A DNA stretch of 58,269 nt from Bacillus gaemokensis (lineage in GTDB: Bacteria; Bacillota; Bacilli; Bacillales; Bacillaceae_G). Below are positions 7,835-15,011 of this stretch, one piece after another. The notes beneath the pieces were generated by a model that worked only from the letters and a program-made list of their open reading frames with translations, was not told the origin of the DNA and made no database searches. The stretch spans positions 162,829 through 221,097 of the forward strand of contig NZ_LTAQ01000067.1 of the NCBI RefSeq assembly GCF_001590835.1, in the 5' to 3' direction. Numbering within the stretch: the stretch's first letter is position 1; each line of letters begins with the position of its first letter. The translations under genes and the position numbers were made by a program.

Positions 7835-7861
7835 GTATATATTTTTAAATTTACGTTAACA

Positions 7862-7957
7862 CTATTTACAAGCGTGATTTCTGGTTCTTCGTAGTTCTTT
7901 ATCCAGAGTAATCTTTCTCCTTATAAGGACAGCAGGTACGACTGCTTGTCCTTTTTT
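7862..7957 (-). pseudogene. Diverged fragment related to the micro-ORF array
   Basis: The frame reads KKGQAVVPAVLIRRKITLDK and ends at TAG 7862. GGAGAAAGATTACT is shared with array copy R3. The AAGGACAGCAG / CTGCTTGTCCTT hairpin (7925-7953) again mimics a terminator on the + strand. Weak, relies on the shared DNA. Confidence 0.3.
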
Positions 7958-8184
7958 GCTTATACCGCGTACACTCCCTTATCATTTATTATTCATACTC
8001 AATATAATAAACCATATTTATTTACTTATTATGATATCCTTAGTTACCCATATCTTATATTTTGTGTAACTGTCCTAATCGCTGAACCCCTTGGTATTCT
8101 TAACTTTATAAGGCTTTCTATTTTGAGTTACACAACACATAAAAAATGATGAATTGTAAAATACAAAAAATAAAAAGGATTTTG

Positions 8185-8743
8185 CTATATTTTAAATTTC
8201 GTCATAGCCTTATCTATTGCATCTTGGTTAACACCAATATATCTTAACGTAACTCTTTCAGATGAATGATTGAATATCTCCATAAGCAATGCGATATTCT
8301 TTGTTTGCATGTACATATGATATCCAAAGTCTTACGCAATGTATGTGTGCCTATTTCATCTAATCCGAACTCTGCCGCTGTAGCTCTAAGTATCTTGTAT
8401 GCCATACTGCGACCAATCAGTTTATTCTTTCCTTCTCGACTCTTAATCAAGTAATCATTATCTTCTCTTTCTTCAATATACCAACGGAGTTCTCTTTTTA
8501 ATGCTGGAGTCAATTGAATACGCTTCTGTTTTCCTGTTTTCTTTTCCCTCATTGAAATGTGACTTCCTTTTAAATCACTGACTTTCAATTTGAGAATATC
8601 ACTAATGCGTAATCCTGTATTAATTCCCATTACAAACAGAATATAATACTACTCATTCTTTTTACATTTGTAGCAATTTGTTCAATTTTTTCCTTAGTAA
8701 AGGAGTTTAAAAAGCCAAAGAAAAATACTATTTTGATTTTCAT
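8185..8743 (-). pseudogene. Tyrosine recombinase / phage integrase, multiply frameshifted
   Basis: The start is ATG 8743 with GAGG upstream. Joined frames give the full catalytic domain of a short integrase: YYILFVMGINTGLRISDILK (first catalytic Arg), GTHTLRKT (HxxR), then after a frame change FGYHMYMQTKNIALLMEIFN, HSSERVTLRYIG (His and catalytic Tyr), ending at TAG 8185. Lesions seen: a frameshift in an A-run near residue 30, an in-frame TAG just before YYILF, and a missing base in Lys-Thr-Phe-Gly. The residues needed for cleavage are still readable, so decay is recent, but no intact enzyme can be made. Confidence 0.85.
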
Positions 8744-8799
8744 TGACCTCTCGCTTTTTATAGGAATGATATTATTAATAAAAGAAATTTTAATTTAAT

Positions 8800-8958
8800 T
8801 TACATATACAACTCTTCTCCTCTGAATAAAACCCAATATTCCGTCAATACTGTAGATAGGCCAACCAGCCAAAACTCATTTAAATTTCTTTCTCCTTGTT
8901 CCCCCTTGGAGGATGAGCAGTTAGCTTTTGCTAGCTGCTCTTTTGTTTTTATTGTCAC
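8800..8958 (-). CDS. Array ORF (copy R2, 52 aa)
   Basis: Open from GTG 8958 to TAA 8800. It contains TIKTKEQLAKANCSSSKG and, further on, a second family start (TTG ACG GAA TAT TGG) in the same frame. There is no good ribosome site. The same frame remains open upstream across a single stop into copy R3. Possibly a fused or decayed gene. Confidence 0.3.
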   Translation of the reverse strand: MTIKTKEQLAKANCSSSKGEQGERNLNEFWLVGLSTVLTEYWVLFRGEELYM

Positions 8959-9043
8959 CTTTTCATTCAGTACCCATATATTGTATTGAGTTGGTTGTTG
9001 TGGTTCATTTTAAGTCACCTTCAAATAATTCGATTCACACGTC

Positions 9044-9112
9044 CTATGAAAGAGCACTGTTCGAACGTGCTCTTTTTGTGTTTTTCCGAATAAAAATCCA
9101 AATCCTGGTCAT
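9044..9112 (-). CDS. Array micro-ORF (22 aa)
   Basis: It reads MTRIWIFIRKNTKRARSNSA and two more residues, ending at TAG 9044. Its ATG overlaps the TGA of the 44-residue ORF (ATGA). It is homologous to the first module of that ORF, then shifts frame relative to it. No ribosome site; probably decayed. Confidence 0.25.
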   Translation of the reverse strand: MTRIWIFIRKNTKRARSNSALS

Positions 9113-9243
9113 AATATATTTACATCTAGATTTACTTCTATGATAGTAATCTTTTCTCCAACTCTCCCTGGAGCCGAGCAGTTAGTTTTTGCTAGCTGCT
9201 CTTTTTTTAAACTTGTCCGAATAAAATTCAAGTTCCTGTCCAT
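9109..9243 (-). CDS. Array micro-ORF (44 aa, copy R3)
   Basis: This is the most complete unit: MDRNLNFIRTSLKKEQLAKT, then NCSAPGRVGEKITIIEVN and a short tail. It ends in TGA overlapping the next ATG. No ribosome site is seen. Unrecognised family; the single Cys in NCS is conserved in all four copies. Confidence 0.35.
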   Translation of the reverse strand: MDRNLNFIRTSLKKEQLAKTNCSAPGRVGEKITIIEVNLDVNIL

Positions 9244-9295
9244 ACTACATAAAGGTTGCTCTCTTCACAGTGACAGCAGCCTGACGCCTTTTGGG

Positions 9296-9367
9296 TCAAC
9301 ATGTTGAAATGGAGCAGTTAACTTTTGCTAGCTGTTCTATTTTGTAATATTCACCATTAGTAACCAT
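9296..9367 (-). CDS. Array micro-ORF (23 aa, copy R4)
   Basis: It reads MVTNGEYYKIEQLAKVNCSI and three more residues. It has the same EQLAKVNCS core as R1. After its TGA the frame is disrupted. Confidence 0.25.
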   Translation of the reverse strand: MVTNGEYYKIEQLAKVNCSISTC

Positions 9368-9389
9368 TATAATTACAGATTATTATATA

Positions 9390-9412
9390 AAAGCTCGAAG
9401 AAATCGAGCTGT
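9390..9412 (-). terminator. Terminator of the RimJ-like acetyltransferase gene
   Basis: Stem GCTCGA / TCGAGC (9404-9409, 9393-9398) followed on the minus strand by TTTTATATAA. Confidence 0.6.
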
Positions 9413-9490
9413 TATACCCATTCCCCTAGGAAACAAAGGTTTTGTTTTATGCAAAATGAAGTTTTTATTCAATTATTTATCCAAAAGAAA

Positions 9491-10042
9491 TCAGGATTTA
9501 TAATATTCATTTTTTAAAAGTGAATATACCTTGGAATCACAATACCTATCATCAATTATTACGTTTTGTCTCAATGTCCCTTCGTAAGTCATCTTTAACT
9601 TTTGCATAACTCGTTCAGAAGCTGTATTTCTTACATCACATCTTCCTTCAATGCGATTCAAATCTAATTCCTGAAAACCAAAATTTATTAATTCTTCTAA
9701 AGCCTCAACAACAACTCCCTTACCCCAATACATTGAGCCAATAACAGCCCCTAAAGAAGCGCTATTATGTGGTAGTTTCCAAATACCACAGGTACCAATC
9801 ACTTTCTGATCTCCCTTAGAAAGGAGAGACCATATGAAAGATTTCCCCTCTTTATTTGTCTCAATCATTTTTTCTAATAAAATACGAGTTTCATCTTTAG
9901 TTTTGTGGACTTCTCTAGGTACATGTGTAGTTGTTTGAGGATCTGAATAGACTTCAAATAAATTATCTAAATCATATAAATCTAGTTTTTTTAGTAAAAG
10001 GCGCTTTGTTTCTAATTTTTGTATTTCATTTTTATTTTTCAT
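9491..10042 (-). CDS. GNAT acetyltransferase, RimJ/RimL type
   Basis: This intact 183-residue GNAT protein starts at ATG 10042 with AAAGGAG nine bases upstream. It begins with the LETKRLLLKKLDLYDLDNLF signature of the RimJ/RimL ribosomal-protein or small-molecule acetyltransferase group, and has the acetyl-CoA region (GAVIGSMYWGKGVVVEALEE) and the NTASERVMQKLKMTYEG segment typical of the family. The substrate cannot be read from sequence. It is the only clearly intact gene inside the decayed prophage block, so it may be host cargo. Confidence 0.85.
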   Translation of the reverse strand: MKNKNEIQKLETKRLLLKKLDLYDLDNLFEVYSDPQTTTHVPREVHKTKDETRILLEKMIETNKEGKSFIWSLLSKGDQKVIGTCGIWKLPHNSASLGAVIGSMYWGKGVVVEALEELINFGFQELDLNRIEGRCDVRNTASERVMQKLKMTYEGTLRQNVIIDDRYCDSKVYSLLKNEYYKS

Positions 10043-10079
10043 CTCTCATTCTCCTTTGCTACTAAAATAGCGTTTTTGT

Positions 10080-10363
10080 TCAGTTTTCGTAATCTTCCAT
10101 ACCTAAGGCAGCACGTGCTATCTCACCCATCTTATTAACCCTCTCATAAGCTTCTTTATTTGGCTCAAGTCGCTCATCTTCAATTTCCTTTAATGCTTTT
10201 ACATAATTGTCTATATCATCAACCCTGTCCTGATAAGCTATTTGTATTTGTTCGAATTCATCTTCTATGTTTTATAACGACCTTACTACTTCAAGTGCCT
10301 CACTCACATCCGAGTGCCGATATCTGTTTTTAATCTATTTATTAGTTCTGTGATCTGTTTCAT
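10080..10363 (-). pseudogene. Small coiled-coil phage protein, broken
   Basis: The start is ATG 10363 with AGGG upstream (MKQITELINRLKTDIGT). A frameshift near 10310 and a TAA near 10282 interrupt it. The continuation reads NIEDEFEQIQIAYQDRVDDI and ends GMEDYEN at TGA 10080. Highly charged helical protein of a type common in phage early regions; function unknown. Confidence 0.6.
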
Positions 10364-10657
10364 TTCTTATTTCCCTGTTGATTGATATACGAAGCTAATT
10401 CTATCATTTTATTTTTAAATAACGATTTTATTAAAAATTACTGGTTCTTTCGTCCTCTTGAAAATTAAGTTTTTATGTCCGCTAATGCTTATTGTGTAAT
10501 TTCGTTTCATTGCTAAATAAATATTTACCCTTAATAATATTAAATTTCACTGTAGTATCCATTTGGTTTGTGGGCGGTGTCAGATACGTTAGAATTCCCC
10601 CACATAATAGTTCTTCTCAGTTCATATATTAAATATGATTTTGAGAATACATTTTTT
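10364..10657. other. Intergenic, nothing recognised
   Basis: AT-rich stretch between the phage remnant and the cassette; no convincing frame or hairpin. Confidence 0.4.
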
Positions 10658-10682
10658 AGCTACTAATTAGGGTAAAAACAAC
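10658..10682 (+). repeat. Imperfect direct repeat, left edge of cassette
   Basis: agctactaattagggtaaaa and five more bases; 21 of 25 positions agree with 11162-11186. The two copies bracket the GC-richer gene at 10812. Confidence 0.5.
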
Positions 10683-10811
10683 ATTTAGGGAAAAATGTAC
10701 GTTATAAAGCTACAAACCTTGATATAAAAGGAAAGTACCAGTAACGAGCATTTTTAGAACAAAAAATCCGAAATGTTGGCGAGACCCTAACAAACGAAGG
10801 AGGAAAAGAGC

Positions 10812-11138
10812 ATGGCTCGCTCAATTCGTGTTCTCTATCGAGGCGTACAAGGCAGAGTACGCAGAAACTTCAATTGGCCTCCGATCAAACAGAACTCTGC
10901 AGTTGTAATCACTGCTGCGGAATGGAGATTCGCCGGGGGAATCTTTGGCAGCGCTGGTAGACCCCACCTAGGTGAAGCAAATGTCTATGTAACAAATATT
11001 GGCCCACATGACCCCGAAGGTGGACCAGGTAGTTCGGGTGGAGTGGAGTTTCATCTTCACGTCGATTGGTCATCACCTTTGGACGTCATTGTCACAATTT
11101 CCGTCCTGGAAGATATTGAGAACTTTGTAACTGCCTAA
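10812..11138 (+). CDS. Unknown beta-rich protein in a GC-richer cassette
   Basis: This codes 108 residues from ATG 10812, with a textbook ribosome site (GAAGGAGG, eight bases upstream). It begins MARSIRVLYRGVQGRVRRNF. The body has alternating hydrophobic residues (NVYVTNIGPHD, VEFHLHVDWSSPLDVIVTIS), pointing to a compact beta-sandwich with Trp/His-rich edges; it has no signal peptide and no Cys. I do not recognise the family. Base use is visibly GC-richer than the neighbours (GCC, GGC, CGC codons). With the flanking direct repeats this suggests recent gain. A terminator follows at 11225. Confidence 0.75.
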   Translation: MARSIRVLYRGVQGRVRRNFNWPPIKQNSAVVITAAEWRFAGGIFGSAGRPHLGEANVYVTNIGPHDPEGGPGSSGGVEFHLHVDWSSPLDVIVTISVLEDIENFVTA

Positions 11139-11161
11139 CACTTCATACCTAGTCGCTTCGC

Positions 11162-11186
11162 AGCTCCTAATAGGGGTAAAAACAGC
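11162..11186 (+). repeat. Imperfect direct repeat, right edge of cassette
   Basis: agctcctaataggggtaaaa and five more bases, partner of 10658-10682 at a distance of 504 bases. Confidence 0.5.
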
Positions 11187-11224
11187 GTAGTTGTCATAGA
11201 CTTCAATAACTGATTATCTGAACA

Positions 11225-11262
11225 AAAAGTCCCTTTAAATCTTCTTCTGAAGGGACTTTTCT
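11225..11262 (+). terminator. Terminator after the cassette gene
   Basis: Stem aaaagtccctt (11225-11235) with aagggactttt (11250-11260), 14-base loop. It also faces the dUTPase remnant on the other strand. Confidence 0.75.
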
Positions 11263-11303
11263 AGTTTTCTAGATACATCGAATATCAATAAATTAGATTT
11301 ATA

Positions 11304-11781
11304 TCATGAATCCAGCATCCCTTTTTTAATAAAATTCAAATTGTATTCATAACCGCTACTTAACCGCTCGTAATTAACTTTATTTTTAGCAAAATAAGAA
11401 TCCATCATATCTTGTTGACTCATTCCCAGCTTGTAACCAATTGCGATTAAAGCTCCTAATGCTTTTGCATAATGAAAAATACAAGAGTAATCTGCCTTGT
11501 ACATATATTTAAATAGTTCATGAGATCCAATTCCGGATGCTAAAAATTTACTTGCTAATCTAAAATGTCTATCTGATCCTAAAATCAAATCAACATGTCC
11601 ATATTTATTACCAAGCGATGTTACAAAGTGCATACAATCCGCCCATTCATCACGTTGCTTTTCTTGGTTATTGCGTTTATTCTTTTTCCAGTGTTAGATT
11701 TTTCCCTTCTAATCCATGAACTTCAACAACCTTACAATCTAGCTTTTCCTGTGCCTCAAAAACATTTTGAATATCTAATAT
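11304..11781 (-). pseudogene. All-alpha (dimeric) dUTPase, start-codon loss and internal deletion
   Basis: The N-terminus reads LDIQNVFEAQEKLDCKVVEV then HGLEGKNL, after a good GGGG ribosome site eight bases upstream of an ATA where ATG is expected. A deletion of roughly 25 codons with a frame change then joins to HWKKNKRNNQEKQRDEWADC, MHFVTSLGNKYG and the C-terminal SYFAKNKVNYERLSSGY. These are landmarks of the MazG-like dimeric dUTP diphosphatase of Bacillus phages. One ExxD metal motif (EWAD) remains; the ExxE motif lies in the lost part. Prophage remnant. Confidence 0.75.
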
Positions 11782-11801
11782 TACTTTTTCCCCTTTCGCT
11801 T

Positions 11802-12065
11802 TTACTGACAAATCCCTAATCCCATTGAACGATTTTCAATTTTATACTTATCCGCCTGGTCTATAACAAGAAGCGCAACTTCCGCTTGATGCCTTCTCAA
11901 TGCTTTCGCCATATCCGGCAAACTCATACCTAAACTCCACATTTCTCGAAAATCTCGAAAACGAAATACATCTCTTTCATCCCAAATGAAGTTTGCATCT
12001 TCTAAAGCGATATATATCTTTAAGCGAGATTCCTTCATGAATTCATGTTTTCTTACTACACCCAT
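11802..12065 (-). CDS. Phage-type helix-turn-helix-like protein
   Basis: An intact 87-residue frame from ATG 12065, with GGGAGAGG about six bases upstream. After a short basic start, residues 28-60 (ERDVFRFRDFREMWSLGMSL, PDMAKALRRH) look like the HTH-like segment of small phage proteins that sit next to dUTPase genes. Its stop is 20 bases before the mutated dUTPase start, so the two formed an operon. DNA binding is inferred. Confidence 0.55.
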   Translation of the reverse strand: MGVVRKHEFMKESRLKIYIALEDANFIWDERDVFRFRDFREMWSLGMSLPDMAKALRRHQAEVALLVIDQADKYKIENRSMGLGICQ

Positions 12066-12091
12066 ATGTGCCTCTCCCTTCCTTATAGAGA

Positions 12092-12165
12092 TTGACTATT
12101 TTATTTTTTCAGTTAATTCATCGACCACACGATTCACTTTTCCATTTACACCTACACTTCTATTA
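12092..12165 (-). pseudogene. Short phage gene remnant
   Basis: One frame reads NRSVGVNGKVNRVVDELTEK and ends at TAG near 12092, with no start codon and a stop just upstream. It sits between two small phage-like genes. Low certainty. Confidence 0.25.
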
Positions 12166-12182
12166 GATTAGTAATCTATAAG

Positions 12183-12344
12183 TTAAACTGCATAAACGCC
12201 TTTTCTTGTATCCTTAACAATCCGTCCATCATAATCAAAATATGCTATTTCAAAACGAGGATCATAATTGTACATGACTGTATCTCCATCAAAAACGACT
12301 AGTAAATTATTTTTGTAACTCCCAACAATCGTTCCCTTTCTCAT
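12183..12344 (-). CDS. Small phage-like protein (53 aa), 5' end at a junction
   Basis: It reads MRKGTIVGSYKNNLLVVFDG and continues with a beta-rich, acidic sequence to a TAA at 12183. No ribosome site precedes ATG 12344. Immediately upstream the DNA switches to an integrase fragment on the opposite strand (12348 onward), so the gene has probably lost its 5' end or control region. Function unknown. Confidence 0.45.
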   Translation of the reverse strand: MRKGTIVGSYKNNLLVVFDGDTVMYNYDPRFEIAYFDYDGRIVKDTRKGVYAV

Positions 12345-12347
12345 ATC

Positions 12348-12776
12348 ACAAAAGAATTCTATGAACCTAAAACATCTACAGGGAAACGTTTAATCGTATT
12401 TCCTGAAATCACATTACACACTCTAGAAGAACATCATGAGCAAATAAATATAGAAACAGAACGATATGGAAACGAATATAACGACTATGATTTGGTCTGT
12501 CCTACCTTTAACGGTAACCCTTGCAATTTCAGAAGTTTGACACAGCGCTGGAAAAAGCTTATAAAGAAAAGTGAGGTTCCTGATATTTGGTTCCATGATC
12601 TACGGCATACTCATGCAACTTTAATGTTGAAACAAAGTATTCATCCGAAGATTGTTAGTGAACGACTAGGACATAAAAGAGTAGGCATCACATTAGATAC
12701 CTACTCACATATTATACCAGGACTTCAAGAAAAAGCAGTTGAAGATTTTGCAAATAATCTATTTCAAAAACACTAA
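12348..12776 (+). pseudogene. Tyrosine integrase, C-terminal half only
   Basis: The frame is open from about 12348 without a start codon: EPKTSTGKRLIVFPEITLHT (the end of the first catalytic lobe) and then the C-terminal catalytic block HDLRHTHATLML (HxxR), ERLGHKRVGITLDTYSH (His and nucleophilic Tyr). This is the pattern of phage or Tn916-type integrases of about 370 residues; the N-terminal DNA-binding half and the first catalytic Arg are gone. It is on the strand opposite to the other phage remnants and abuts them, so it marks a deletion junction. Confidence 0.8.
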
Positions 12777-12855
12777 CATTTGGAAAATTTTTACAAATAC
12801 GGATTTTGCATAAAAATACTAGCAAATTCGTATGACCTTGAAAGGAGTCATAACT

Positions 12856-13170
12856 ATGAAAGAAATTAAAACAGAACAAGAATTCAAAGACATTATCGCA
12901 AGTGAGGAACCAGTAGTAGTTAAGTTCTTCACAACATGGTGCCCAGATTGCGTACGGATGGATAATTTTATTGAAGATGTAATGGAAGAGTTCAAAAAGT
13001 TTGAATGGTATTCTATTAATAAAGATGAATTCCCAAGTATCGCTGAAGAGTATCAAGTAATGGGGATTCCAAGCTTACTTGTGTATCAAAATGGTGAAAA
13101 ACTTGGTCATTTACATAGTGCAAATGCAAAAACAGAAGAGCAAGTTACTGAGTTTTTAGAAGCATACTAA
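12856..13170 (+). CDS. Thioredoxin-like protein with CPDC active site
   Basis: This 104-residue thioredoxin fold has the FFTTWCPDCVRM active site at about 24-35 and cis-Pro loop MGIPSLLVYQNGE at about 73. The CPDC motif and length recall B. subtilis YdbP. It is probably a cytoplasmic thiol-disulfide reductase; the partner is unknown. The start is ATG 12856 with AAAGGAG eight bases before it, in preference to the earlier ATG at 12832. It is monocistronic with a strong terminator, and marks the return to intact chromosomal genes after the prophage block. Confidence 0.85.
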   Translation: MKEIKTEQEFKDIIASEEPVVVKFFTTWCPDCVRMDNFIEDVMEEFKKFEWYSINKDEFPSIAEEYQVMGIPSLLVYQNGEKLGHLHSANAKTEEQVTEFLEAY

Positions 13171-13175
13171 GATGA

Positions 13176-13216
13176 AAAATGCCACTGGAATATATAATTC
13201 CAGTGGCATTTTTTAA
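13176..13216 (+). terminator. Terminator after the thioredoxin-like gene
   Basis: 15-base stem (13176-13190 with 13198-13212), 7-base loop, T-run. Confidence 0.9.
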
Positions 13217-13427
13217 TCTTTTCTAATCATTATCTTTTGTAAAAAATATCAGGTTTTCTTTATCCCTTGTTCTTTGTACTTTGCAACATATTTTTCCTTT
13301 GTGAAACTTTGTTATCCCCTACTTAAAAAGCTATAAAGCGTCAACAATGTTTGTATAGACCCACACGAGTTTCGTTTGGTACTCTAATAATAGAAAGAAA
13401 TTCCTAACAGAAAGGTGAGTGATCGTT

Positions 13428-14309
13428 ATGAATTCACTTTCTAACAAAGAAGCTGATAAAGGGGCCATCGTTAGCATTATTGCCTACATATTTTTATCAT
13501 CATTAAAAATTATCATTAGCTACATTGCCCTTTCTAGCGCGCTGCGTGCGGATGGTTTAAATAACTTAACGGATATCGGTGCTTCTTTAGCTGTATTAAT
13601 TGGTTTAAAAATTTCTCGAAAGCCTCGTGATCCAGATCATCCATATGGACATTCACGTGCAGAACAAATTGCTTCACTTGTTGCCTCCTTTATTATGGCA
13701 ACGGTTGGTTTAGAAGTTATCGTAAGTGCAATTCAATTATTCTTCAATCCACAGAAAACGGCACCTAATGTACTTGCAGCTTGGGTTGCCTTATTTTGCG
13801 CTGTCGTCATGTACGGCGTGTACAGGTATAATAATAAAATTGCGAAACGAACAAAAAGTAAAGCGCTAGAAGCAGCTGCAAAAGATAATTTATCAGATGC
13901 ACTCGTAAGTATCGGTACGGTTGTTGGTATTTTAGCATCACAATTCCATATGCCCATCCTCGATCCAATTGCAGCCTTACTTGTCGGTTTTATTATTTGT
14001 AAAACCGCATGGGATATCTTCATAGAAGCATCACATATGTTAACTGATGGTATTGATCCAGATAAAATGGAAGAATATTCGCAAGCTGTTAGGCTTGTTT
14101 CTGGTGTTGAACATATTGTGGACATTCGTGCTCGTATGTATGGAAATCAGACTTATGTAGATATTACAATCGAAGTAGACGCTCATATGGATGTAAGTAG
14201 AAGCCATCACATTACCGATAAAATTGAAGATATGTTAAAGCAAAAGTTTGGCATTTTACACACTCATATTCATGTTGAACCCATGCAAAAAGAACCTATG
14301 ATGACATAG
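13428..14309 (+). CDS. Cation diffusion facilitator, Mn-type exporter
   Basis: This 293-residue CDF transporter has six membrane helices and a C-terminal ferredoxin-like cytoplasmic domain (from about 205, ending HTHIHVEPM). The membrane metal site reads NNLTD (N-x3-D, helix 2) and DNLSD (D-x3-D, helix 5). In this family HxxxD in helix 5 marks zinc transporters, while N/DxxxD with DxxxD marks manganese exporters such as B. subtilis MneP and MneS. I therefore infer Mn(II) efflux. DHPYGHSRAE is the conserved loop after helix 2. ATG 13428 is chosen; GTG 13419 lies on top of the ribosome site. The end overlaps the convergent phosphatase gene by 14 bases. Confidence 0.85.
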   Translation: MNSLSNKEADKGAIVSIIAYIFLSSLKIIISYIALSSALRADGLNNLTDIGASLAVLIGLKISRKPRDPDHPYGHSRAEQIASLVASFIMATVGLEVIVSAIQLFFNPQKTAPNVLAAWVALFCAVVMYGVYRYNNKIAKRTKSKALEAAAKDNLSDALVSIGTVVGILASQFHMPILDPIAALLVGFIICKTAWDIFIEASHMLTDGIDPDKMEEYSQAVRLVSGVEHIVDIRARMYGNQTYVDITIEVDAHMDVSRSHHITDKIEDMLKQKFGILHTHIHVEPMQKEPMMT

Positions 14310-14319
14310 GTTCTTTTTT
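14287..14319. terminator. Bidirectional terminator overlapping both stop codons
   Basis: Stem aaaaagaacctatg (14287-14300), loop ATGA, cataggttctttttt (14305-14319). Both convergent genes end inside it. Confidence 0.9.
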
Positions 14320-14934
14320 GATGAATGCTCGGTGAAATATAATACATAAAACGAGCCAACTTCCACCCGCTGCCCATCCGGCTAATATATCAGATGGATA
14401 ATGAACACCGAGATAGACACGGCTAACGGAAATAGAAAATACTACAAAGCACGTGATAAGAATAATCAACAACTTTTTGTGCAATTCAATGCGATGCTCA
14501 GTAATTGTTACATACGCAATAAATCCTAAAAATGCCGTAGCATTCATCGTATGACCGCTCGGAAAGCTATATCCCGTTACCGTAACAAGCTGTGACACAT
14601 CAGGTCTTGGACGTTCATACCATAACTTAAGCATGCTGTTAAGATGACGAGATCCATAATAATCAATCATTACAAACAATGCACTTAACAACTTTTTTCG
14701 GACCAGAAAGTACATTACAACTATAATAAGTAATGGAAAATATATTTTTTTTGAACCGATATAAGACATCCAAATAAAATAAGATGTCAAATAGTCATTT
14801 CGGAAGCTTTGAATAAATTGTGTAATTACATCATCAAATTTCTCAACACAAGCGGTATGATACGAAAGTGATAGTACGACAAAACAAATGAGTAGCGTAC
14901 AACTTAACAAATATAAATGTCGATATCGTTTCAC
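14296..14934 (-). CDS. PAP2-family membrane phosphatase (YodM-like)
   Basis: This 212-residue integral membrane phosphatase has all three PAP2 motifs: KLWYERPRP (K-x6-RP), PSGH in YSFPSGHTMN, and SRVYLGVHYPSD (SR-x5-H-x3-D). Such enzymes dephosphorylate undecaprenyl diphosphate, phosphatidylglycerol phosphate or phosphatidate. The position near YozD, YodN, YozE and YokU matches B. subtilis YodM. The start is probably GTG 14934, eight bases after GTGAGG; ATG 14940 is only two bases from that site. Confidence 0.85.
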   Translation of the reverse strand: MKRYRHLYLLSCTLLICFVVLSLSYHTACVEKFDDVITQFIQSFRNDYLTSYFIWMSYIGSKKIYFPLLIIVVMYFLVRKKLLSALFVMIDYYGSRHLNSMLKLWYERPRPDVSQLVTVTGYSFPSGHTMNATAFLGFIAYVTITEHRIELHKKLLIILITCFVVFSISVSRVYLGVHYPSDILAGWAAGGSWLVLCIIFHRAFIKKEPMSS

Positions 14935-15011
14935 ATACATAACCTCACTATACAAAAAAATGGAGCGGTTGTTTTAGTTTTCCTCTCCATTTCTTTTTTA
15001 TGCATGATTTA

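Larger units (their letters stand above)
8800..9367 (-). repeat. Degenerate tandem array of related micro-ORFs (EQLAK-NCS family)
   Basis: On the minus strand, units of about 130-150 bases repeat. One module starts ATGGACAGGAAC, ATGACCAGGATT or TTGACGGAATAT and encodes M-x-R-x-x-x-F-I-R or similar. The next encodes KEQLAK-x-NCS. The core is GAG/GAA CAG CTA GCA AAA nnT AAC TGC TCn; changes between copies fall on third positions of Glu and Ser codons and on one variable codon, as expected of coding DNA. The core is also palindromic and, with the A-rich codons before it, looks like a terminator on the + strand (8915-8946, 9176-9208, 9312-9344). Confidence 0.6.

Noticed and set aside
7946-8149. 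67-codon + strand frame after the hairpin at 7925
   Set aside because: Very hydrophobic, no start signal, lies in decayed phage DNA.
8915-9344. Series of + strand rho-independent terminators
   Set aside because: No genes precede them on the + strand, and the same DNA codes a conserved peptide core with synonymous changes on the minus strand. Kept only as an alternative.
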